Assembly (NCBI GenBank): GCA_033439765.1
Contig: JAULSN010000003.1
Coordinates: 2,976,001-3,040,000 of the forward strand
DNA from: Lasiosphaeria ovina
Lineage: Eukaryota; Ascomycota; Sordariomycetes; Sordariales; Lasiosphaeriaceae
Length of the DNA stretch: 64,000 nt
Direction of reading: 5' to 3'
The position numbers and the translations under genes are program-made. Positions 57,431 through 64,000 of the stretch are shown here, piece after piece (position 1 is the stretch's first letter; each line of letters starts with the position of its first letter). Under the pieces are notes generated by a model. That model was not told where the DNA came from. It did not search any database and saw only the letters and a list, made by a program, of their open reading frames with translations.

Positions 57431-57790
57431 TGAAGAAAAAAGAAAAGGAAGGAGAGTTCGGCGGGTGGGACGATTCGTTTTATAAACATTTAGGTTGGTC
57501 CGTGCACGGCTGCAAAAATTGAAGGTTCCGCTTTCGTTGAAGAAGTGGGTCCACGACGACGGCTACGTCAACAAACAAGGCCAGGGCGAAGATGTCAGCC
57601 GGTCGGTGCCTGAGGATTGTGGAGGAGGTTTTGGTTGTTTTCTAGACACTCTAGCAGACTACATACCTAGGTCTCCAAGAAATGGATTTTCGCCCAGGAA
57701 GCGTCCTCCCCGCCTCTCATGCCCACCCTCGAGGAGTCGATCGAGTCTCACCTCCGACCAGACAGACACAACAAATAAAACAAGCTACCT
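57431..57790. other. U6 promoter region and unassigned sequence
   Basis: The first 60 bp carry the likely U6 TATA element. A + strand frame around 57520-57620 (LKKWVHDDGYVNKQGQGED) looks faintly protein-like but is short and unsupported. Confidence 0.4.
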
Positions 57791-58143
57791 GACCAGTCAG
57801 GAAGGGGTCAGCTGGACGGATGCCTCCGGCGGCCCGGAACTGAGACTTCCCCAGCGTCAACACGGCGCTTGTAATCCCAGAAAGGCCGGGTGCCACGGAG
57901 AACGTTGGACGACCTCACGATAGAGTTCAATAGGATCTGGCCCTCGAGCATGTTCGTATCGAGAGCCTCACGTAGCTAGTCGAGGGACTTAAAGCGACCG
58001 CGATTTCCACTACGATTAACCAGCCAGTTACTTTTCTTGTTGACCTGTGCCCGTATAATTGTCTTGAAGACGACGTAAGGGAAGCGGGGGTGCCGAGCGA
58101 AGCGGCCGTCATACCAAAACAATACATGCTTCACCCATTGTGC
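57791..58143 (-). mobile_element. Helitron-like helicase fragment
   Basis: The minus strand encodes, with one TAG, a piece resembling the region between the Helitron-like N domain and the helicase of fungal Helitrons: WVKHVLFWYDGRFARHPRF, then PYVVFKTIIRAQVNKKSNWL, RGRFKSLD, TAG (57976-57978), LREALDTNMLEGQILLNSIV, and SNVLRGTRPFWDYKRR near the left end. The arrangement (HPRFPYVVF-NT-like, then LREAL...GQI...LRGTRPFW) matches the family as I know it. The TAG stands where Gln is expected. Nothing of the Rep or helicase motifs is left, so the fragment is inactive. Confidence 0.65.
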
Positions 58144-58379
58144 GCCGCCACGTCGTCGTCCGACCCGCTCCGCGTGCTGTCCGACGGCCGCGGCTTGAGC
58201 GACTCGCGGTCCTGGTCGCCCTTAAACGACCGCGCTGCTGCCGTGGCGTGGTACAGGCGTGTCCGCGCCAGTGTGGTGGTGGCGGCGAGAGGGCCGGTTC
58301 TTGCGGGGGCGGCGCGCGTACTTCTCGCTGCGAGTGCGAGTGCCCAGCCCGGGAGGAGGAGCGTGGAAGTGAAAGCCAT
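58131..58379 (-). CDS. First exon of a small mitochondrial-type protein, possibly truncated
   Basis: The ATG at 58379 opens 82 residues. The N-terminus is rich in Ala, Arg, Ser and Thr without acidic residues for about 45 residues (ALAARSTRAAPARTG; TRLYHATAAARSF), a typical mitochondrial presequence, followed by FKGDQDRESLKPRPSDSTRS and GSDDDVAAHNG. The KGDxDRESLKP...SGxDxxVAxH pattern belongs to a small fungal protein family that I recall, function unknown to me, which continues with about 40-60 more residues (AFDPSxT-like). Here the frame ends at TGA right after HNG, where Helitron-like sequence begins in another frame. A GTGAAG donor at that point could start an intron, but I find no downstream exon. 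Either the gene was truncated by the insertion or the model is incomplete. Confidence 0.6.
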   Translation of the reverse strand: MAFTSTLLLPGWALALAARSTRAAPARTGPLAATTTLARTRLYHATAAARSFKGDQDRESLKPRPSDSTRSGSDDDVAAHNG

Positions 58380-58868
58380 TGGCGGGGGCGAATTGGTGTT
58401 TATTCGCTTGACGTTGAGTCTTGAGTTACGCTCGCTTGTGAGGTGATTCTTATGTAGGGAGCGTCATAGGGCAATTGGGTATAGAATCTATCTTCAAGAT
58501 AGGTTTACGTACTGTGAGCGACGGCAAGAGCTCGAACATGACGCTGGTGATATTGCGGAATTATGATTATGTGACGTCATTGCATTCCCAATCCAATCCC
58601 AATCAGGAATCCCCCCAACGCGATCCTTCCTATGACGGCCTCACCCACGACACAGCAAAGCGGCACTTGACTGCCTAACACGTCCGAGGAGTATCCGATC
58701 GACCAGTCCCCCGAGTCCATTTCGACACGGACGAAAACTGGCACAATCCCCGGGCGAGAAACTTTCGGCACCTTCACGGTAAAGTAGAAGAGACAGCTGA
58801 ACGGAGCCACCGGAGGCGAGCTTGCGAGCCGGACTGTGGCGTAGAGAGGCTGAACAAGTAAAATAAAA
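58380..58868. other. Intergenic region
   Basis: No gene is recognisable. It holds the promoter of the small mitochondrial-type exon and the 3' flank of the monooxygenase. Confidence 0.45.
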
Positions 58869-60212
58869 TCATGCGTTCCCAGACCGCAACGCCTCGCCCA
58901 CGGCATGCTCATACAAGTCCATAGCCTCGCGGTTCTGCCGCTCAAGATCAGCATTATTAGTGAAAGCTGCCGCCTCGGCAAAGAAGGCGCGCATACGCGC
59001 AGGATCATCACCGATCTCGTCGTCGGCGTACGCGTACACCCTGCCGAAGCGGCGCGCGAGGTCGACGACCTGCTGGGACCGCGGGCGGCGCACGGCGTCG
59101 TACGCGGCCAGCGCGGCCTCGATCTGCGTTCCGCCGCCTCCCACAGACCCAAACAGATGGTCCAGCACCGCGGCGTCCTCGAGCGCCTGCGCGGCGCCGT
59201 TGCCCGCGAACGGCAGCGCCGCGTGCGCCGCGTCGCCCAGCATCGCGACCCGGCCGCGGCAGAAGAAGGGCGCGTGGTCGTGGTCGCCGACGCTCCACGA
59301 CGCCCTGGTGTCGCGCGCCACCATGCCCACGATGCGCTGCGCGTCTGTGCTGTAGTCGGCGTACAGCGCCGGGTCGAGCGCCCCTGTCTTGGTTGTGTTG
59401 CCGCCTGGCCCGTCAGCCGAGGTGTCTGGTGTGGCTCCGCCCCGCACCGCCACGCCCGCGCTGACCCGCGTGCCCCTGCTCACGGGGATGCAGTTGACGT
59501 GGCCGCGCGGGCCGAGCAGGATCGGCACACGCCGCGTCCACTTCTCGTCAATGTGCCGCAGCGCCTCGTCCGTCGTCACCAGCGTGCGGTACACCTGCCA
59601 GCGGTCGTGGTTCTTGGGCGCCGTGGCCGCGTGCCCGGCCCCGAGCAGGTGGCTGCGCACCACGCTGTGGATGCCGTCGGCGCCCAGCACGCAGTCGGCC
59701 GCCGCCTGCGACCCGTCGTGGAACTCGAGGACGACGGGCTCCTCGTCTGACCCTGCGGCGGTGCCGGCTGGCCTCTCGACGATGCGCGCCAGCTTCTTGC
59801 CCAACGAGATGCGCCCCGGCGGGACCAGCGCCAGCAGCCCCGCCAGCAGGTCCGCGCGGCTGACGCTCTTGCGGCCCTTGGCGCGGCCCAGCTCGGCCAC
59901 CAGCTCGCCGGCGTGCGGGCCGTGCGCGAGGATCACCTCGGTCGCCACCTCCTCCTCGCCGCCGCCTGTGGTGTCTGCCATGTCCGTGGCCTTGTCCAAG
60001 TAGGCCTGCCGCACCTCGGGCCCGATCAGCGACATGGCCTTGATGGCGTTGAGGTGCAGCGCCAGCCCGGCCCCGACGTCGCGGTACCCGCTCACGCCCT
60101 CGTATACGTGCACGTCGAGGTGCGGCTTCTTGCAGAGCCCCGCCGCCAGCGCGAGCCCGCCGATGCCCCCGCCCACAATGGCTATTCGGAGCTGCTGCGC
60201 GGTCGAGCCCAT
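58869..60212 (-). CDS. FAD-dependent aromatic monooxygenase, salicylate hydroxylase-like
   Basis: Flavoprotein that hydroxylates an aromatic ring with NAD(P)H and O2, probably cytosolic. 447 residues, intronless, the usual length. The ATG at 60212 starts MGSTAQQLRIAIVGGGIGGL: the Rossmann motif GGGIGG is at once followed by helix and E in VYEG. The mid motif CVLGADGIHSVVR (DG motif) and the second FAD motif AMLGDAAHAALPFAGNGA (GD motif) are in place, as is the ALEDAAVLDHLF helix. The protein fits the class A flavin monooxygenases (salicylate 1-monooxygenase-like); the real substrate may be a secondary metabolite. An in-frame ATG at 60449 exists, but the intervening 79 codons are Ser/Pro/Arg-rich and probably leader. 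A long GC-rich antisense frame is a shadow. Confidence 0.92.
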   Translation of the reverse strand: MGSTAQQLRIAIVGGGIGGLALAAGLCKKPHLDVHVYEGVSGYRDVGAGLALHLNAIKAMSLIGPEVRQAYLDKATDMADTTGGGEEEVATEVILAHGPHAGELVAELGRAKGRKSVSRADLLAGLLALVPPGRISLGKKLARIVERPAGTAAGSDEEPVVLEFHDGSQAAADCVLGADGIHSVVRSHLLGAGHAATAPKNHDRWQVYRTLVTTDEALRHIDEKWTRRVPILLGPRGHVNCIPVSRGTRVSAGVAVRGGATPDTSADGPGGNTTKTGALDPALYADYSTDAQRIVGMVARDTRASWSVGDHDHAPFFCRGRVAMLGDAAHAALPFAGNGAAQALEDAAVLDHLFGSVGGGGTQIEAALAAYDAVRRPRSQQVVDLARRFGRVYAYADDEIGDDPARMRAFFAEAAAFTNNADLERQNREAMDLYEHAVGEALRSGNA

Positions 60213-61671
60213 GGTCGGAATGGGAGCTGGTTGTGGCTGTCGCTGATTGTGGTAGCAGGATGAAGGTCTTGCTCGTGAACGTGGCGGAGAGAAGGGAAGG
60301 GGGCGCGGTATCAGCGCTGGGCTTTCGAGAGAGGAACACGTCGTGTTACGGGAATGCTGCAGCCAGCGGTGAAATATCTGGCTGTTTGCTGCGCCAGTTC
60401 CGGTCTTAGGGCGGAAGATCGAGGGTGCTAGGCTTGTCAGTGACGACATGGCTTGGACCACATGCTCGCGTGCGCATTTCCCCTTCTCATCCGTTGCTTA
60501 CTACGCAGTAGACACCCTTGTTTGGCACTTCGACCTTTTCCTCAGAGCCAAGGTGAACTTAGCGCGACCCTGCTCAGCTCCGGGCACGCGTTCCGTCTCG
60601 GTCGCCATGCCATCTTTATCACCGAGACTGGATAGACGGATTCTGTGCGTTTTTTCGTTGATCTACCCGTCCATTCAGTCCTCTGCCCACGCACCTTGTG
60701 ACCAAACGCACTACACCAGCTACGAGCCCTGAGACTCTTTCCTGGAGTTGCTGTCTTGCTTCCGCGCTTGACATCGTATTCGTCGTTGATGCGATGCGTT
60801 TCGCTGACGTGGTGCGTTGGCGGCGGAAGCCCAGATGGACGTCCATTGGACGCAGGCGTGTTGCTGAGCAAGGGATAAAGGGCGATGCGACGGGGCGAGG
60901 TGTCTGGGGCCCGAGATTCCAGAGGCTCTTATACGCTGAGTGAAAGCTATGAGTTCCCAAACGACCAGCAAGAGAGTTCGCTGTGTGTCATGTAGTTTCG
61001 GGTAGTCTTGCCGTTTTACTTCGTGATATACCGAGATGTGTTAAGGATGGAGTCTGTTCGGACTACTACCCGAGAAACATTGGTTATACTGTGGAGTGAG
61101 TACCTACCTAGATAAGAGATGCTTCCAACGTCAAAAGTCAAAAGCCAAAAGCTAAAAGCTCTAACGGCGAAACACAAAACCCTCGTACAGATGCTTTAAG
61201 CGCAGTAATTATAGAACATCAAAGCTTAATACCTCCTTCCTAGAGGTTGGCAGACGCTTTCGATACTTCGAATAGACTTTCTCCTGGTACATACTGCGCA
61301 CCTTGGAAACCTCGGGAATGTTATTTTCCATCGTCCTTTTACTAGAGTTCACACTGTGCTGATTGGACCTTTCAGCCGTCTTTTCTACACACTGGAAGCT
61401 CCAGATTAGCGCCATGCAAAGTCAGCGCTCAGTCTGCTGAAGCCATCGCAGCTCCCTAATTAAGCAGGTCGCGATCCCACGTCGGGAAAGAAGCGCTCAC
61501 TGCGCCTCTTCCCCTCTTGGCCAGCTCATTTCGTCCACGGCTCCCCTTTCTCGTCCATTTCCCACCTCCTGCCACTTCGTCACTCAGATGACCAAACGCG
61601 ACACGATGAATCAAACTTGACGGAGACGAAATACCAGCGAGTGGTCCCCGGCTCGGGACCCAGCTCTCGCA
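60213..61671. other. Intergenic region
   Basis: No gene is recognisable. It lies between the diverging monooxygenase and DUF7708 genes and should hold both promoters. AGTCAAAAGCCAAAAGCTAA-like short repeats occur at about 61133-61163. Confidence 0.45.
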
Positions 61672-64000
61672 ATGGATTCGTGCAAACAACAGCGCCTATT
61701 TCTCGAAGAGCCCGGCTTCCAGAAGGCCCTCGACGGTTTCAAGCGCAAACATCTCAAGGGAAGCGAGGCCGAGATCTTCGGATTTACCGACGTGGCGGGT
61801 CTCAGATCCGCCATCCAAGCGATCCAGGAGAAGCAGGGCCGCAAATCCAAGACGCACAACATGGCGCGACTTAGGACCGCCGTTGCTGGAATGGAACAGC
61901 TCGAAAGCTTGATTATGGTGTTTGTGAACACATCCGAATATATCGCCTTTGTTTGGGTACGCATCTGATTGCTTACAGCACTGGCAAGTGAATCAAGCAA
62001 GGCACTGACTACTGCTGCTAGGGTCCTATGAAGTTCCTGCTCGAGGTCACAAGCAATTTCCTCAGGGCCTTCGATGCTCTGGTCGACATGTACGAAGAAA
62101 TTGGGGAGCAGCTTGGTCTCCTCGCAGAATACAAGTCGCTGCTCGCCTCCCCAGCCAGGGCGCATCTAACGGCGGTGCTGGAGTTGATATACGACGACAT
62201 TCTCAACTTTCATGCTAGGGCCCTGTCATATTTCAGGAAAAAGAGTACGCACCCCACCCCTCCGTCACTTCTTCGGAACTAAGTCCGTGTCATCTAACAC
62301 CTTACCGTCGCAGGGTGGAGGTTATTGTTCGACCTGACATGGAACACGTTCGAATCTCGCTTCTCCGAACCCGTCAAGAACTTCAAACGACACCGACAGC
62401 TCTTGCAAGACCATGCGAACCTAGCCATGTTTACGGAAATTGTGGCCGTCCGCGATAGCCAGGCCGATATGGCTAGAAACCAACTTGAAGCCGCGAAACG
62501 GCCGCAACAAATCACAGTCCACACAGACCCAGACGACACAGCTGCCAGTTGTGAGCCACAAAGCAATACAACACCAAAGCTTAGCACACGAGAGCCGGCT
62601 GGAAACAGCCCGGGAATTCCTCACGAAACAACAAAAACGGCCGGCTTCATCAACAAACCCGTCTTCCCAATCCTCGACGAGCCCACTTCTATCGACGTGC
62701 TCGACGCTATTCGGAGCAGCAACCTGGCAGCGGTCCACCGTTGGGCTGACCAGTTTGATGCCGGCACAGTTCCACGCGATTCAATTGGACTACCTGAGTT
62801 CGGCGTAACACTCAATGCCAAAACCTGGACTTCACACGTGCGCGAACCGTTCAAGAGCGCGTGGCTGATGGGCGACGCAACGATCATCGCGTACATGGTC
62901 AGCAAGCTAGCCGACCTCGGCGACGCGCAGTTGCAGGTCTTGTATCTCTCATTCGCGACGAAACGGAACCGCGCCCTCGAGGACTGGGTGTTCTCGACGC
63001 CTTCTAGGGTGGACAGCCGGGAGGGGGTCTACAGGATTCTCCTTCATGCCGGTGAGCGAGACGAGGCTCTCAACTTGCGCTTGCTCAAGTTCGTGAGCAG
63101 CGGCAGCAACAACGATACCAACAGGCGGAACAATAACCTTGACCCCTTCAAGGGCACGTCGGTATTGCGGCTGGTGGCTAGACGGGGCTTTGCGAGCTGT
63201 GTTCGGTTCCTGGTCGAGGACTGCAGCGTAGATGTCAACCACGTCTTTACAAGACATGGTGCCCATAAAATGCCTACAACGGTGCTGATGGAGGCCGCCG
63301 AGCGTGGCCGTGTCGCCGTAGTGCGGTTTCTGGTGGCGGGACGCCATTGCACTCGGGCAATCGTCAACTTTGAGACGGAGATGAGCAAGTCTGCTGCGCA
63401 CCTCGCAGCGGCAAACGGCCATGAAGAAATTCTACGGCTCCTGATGGACGACAATAGAACGGCCACGGAGGAATTTCGAAGGCTTCTTGGGATCTGCCAG
63501 CTGAGGGAGGCAGCCATCAGCGGCGACCTAGAAATACTGGGCCAGCTTTTGGATCTAGGAAGCATCCCCGTCGACATTCCGGATCTACACTCGTACTCTC
63601 CGCTCATGCACGCCGTTGAGAAGGGCAATACAGCAGCCGTACGCATGCTTCTGGCCCGATCCACAGACGGCGGCATCGACATCAACAGACGGTGCACATG
63701 CCGCCACCCGCTCCTGGACGGAGCAAGGTCCGAGACAACGAGAGCTGCCGGGGCCACGGCACTAGTTATTGCCTGCGTGAATGGCTACAAGGAAATCATT
63801 GCGCTCTTGCTCGATCACGGGGGTGTCGAGTTGAACGCGATGGTATGGACATCGACAGCGCTGGCTCGGAAACACGGCTTCCGCCTCAGACACCAAATGA
63901 CGGCCAGGGAGATCGCCAGCCGGCTTGGGTATGGCGACATTGAGCAGCTTCTGGCAATGTCGGCACGTTCACAGCGGGCTGCGCGGAGGCAGAGGCCGTC
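61672..64000 (+). CDS. DUF7708-ankyrin repeat protein, 3 or more exons, runs off the window
   Basis: Exons 61672-61956, 62022-62244 and 62314 to beyond 64000; introns GTACGC...GCTAG and GTACGC...CGCAG. At least 751 residues are visible. The first 95 residues are a polar helical region (MDSCKQQRLFLEEPGFQKAL). Residues of exon 2 and early exon 3 (GPMKFLLEVTSNFLRAFDAL; EEIGEQLGLLAEYKSLL; RWRLLFDLTWNTFESRF) match DUF7708, which usually sits in front of a NACHT domain. Here no Walker A motif follows; instead there is a Thr/Pro/Ser-rich linker, a region with DAIRSSNLAAVHRW, and then ankyrin-like repeats (TTVLMEAAERGRVAVVRFL; SAAHLAAANGHEEILRLLM; SPLMHAVEKGNTAAVRMLL; TALVIACVNGYKEIIALLL). The C-terminus is outside the window. 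Probably an NLR-related or adaptor protein. Confidence 0.85.

Noticed and set aside
1..64000. CRISPR array, operon or other prokaryotic features
   Set aside because: The window is fungal nuclear DNA; the only tandem repeats lack regular unique spacers.
1..64000. tRNA or rRNA genes
   Set aside because: I looked for GTTCGAATC-like B-box loops with matching arms; the few hits lie in coding sequence or lack a foldable cloverleaf.

Overview
The window is nuclear DNA of a filamentous ascomycete, most likely a Sordariomycete and plausibly a Sordariales/Chaetomiaceae-type genome. The evidence is short (about 45-110 bp) GT-AG introns with CTRAC-like branch sites, GC-rich coding exons in AT-richer intergenic DNA, fungal-specific families (HET, NACHT/STAND, DUF7708, Zn2Cys6), a fungal U6 snRNA, and decayed repeats whose stop codons nearly all read as CAG-to-TAG, as expected from repeat-induced point mutation (RIP). 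The taxon is an inference from these features; no marker gene fixes it.

Layout. 1-5 kb: a three-exon microbial-type rhodopsin (1183-2220) with the proton-pump carboxylates, an NTF2/SnoaL-like protein (3299-3799) and a possible small membrane protein. 5-9 kb: a five-exon regulator joining a Zn2Cys6 cluster, ankyrin repeats and two C2H2 fingers, then a broken short-chain dehydrogenase. 9-12 kb: a doubtful coiled-coil gene and a conserved hypothetical gene whose reading frame is cut by an early TAG. 12.9-16.5 kb: a NACHT (NLR-type) gene whose last intron decides whether it ends in a hydrophobic tail. 17.4-20.1 kb: a secreted GH31 alpha-glucosidase. 22.6-23.9 kb: a dead pogo/Fot-type transposon with both inverted repeats still visible. 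24.6-26.9 kb: a HET-domain gene with an N-terminal frameshift.

29-40 kb is an accessory stretch. Three diverged cysteine-rich proteins with the same N-terminal layout (29.0, 35.2 and 39.0 kb, all + strand) are interspersed with a multipass membrane protein carrying a probable GC-AG intron, a decayed exon copy related to the gene at 42-43 kb, and a degenerate locus with several TAG codons (36.5-38.0 kb). 42-46 kb holds two multi-exon genes of unknown function. 46.2-46.7 kb is an old direct duplication without coding content. 47-53 kb: a 14-TM-type MFS exporter and an Old Yellow Enzyme-like flavin oxidoreductase, both on the minus strand. 53.7-55.1 kb: a secreted proteinase K-like subtilisin. 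57.3-57.4 kb: the U6 snRNA gene. 57.8-58.4 kb: a Helitron helicase fragment that abuts the first exon of a small mitochondrial-type gene. 58.9-60.2 kb: a FAD monooxygenase. 61.7 kb to the window edge: a DUF7708/ankyrin protein that runs off the end.

The NACHT, HET and DUF7708/ankyrin genes are typical of fungal non-self recognition repertoires, and the many broken reading frames indicate a fast-turnover accessory region. Secreted hydrolases, a transporter and two flavoenzymes make up the metabolic part; nothing in the sequence proves that these act as one pathway. Much of the DNA between genes carries no feature I can recognise.
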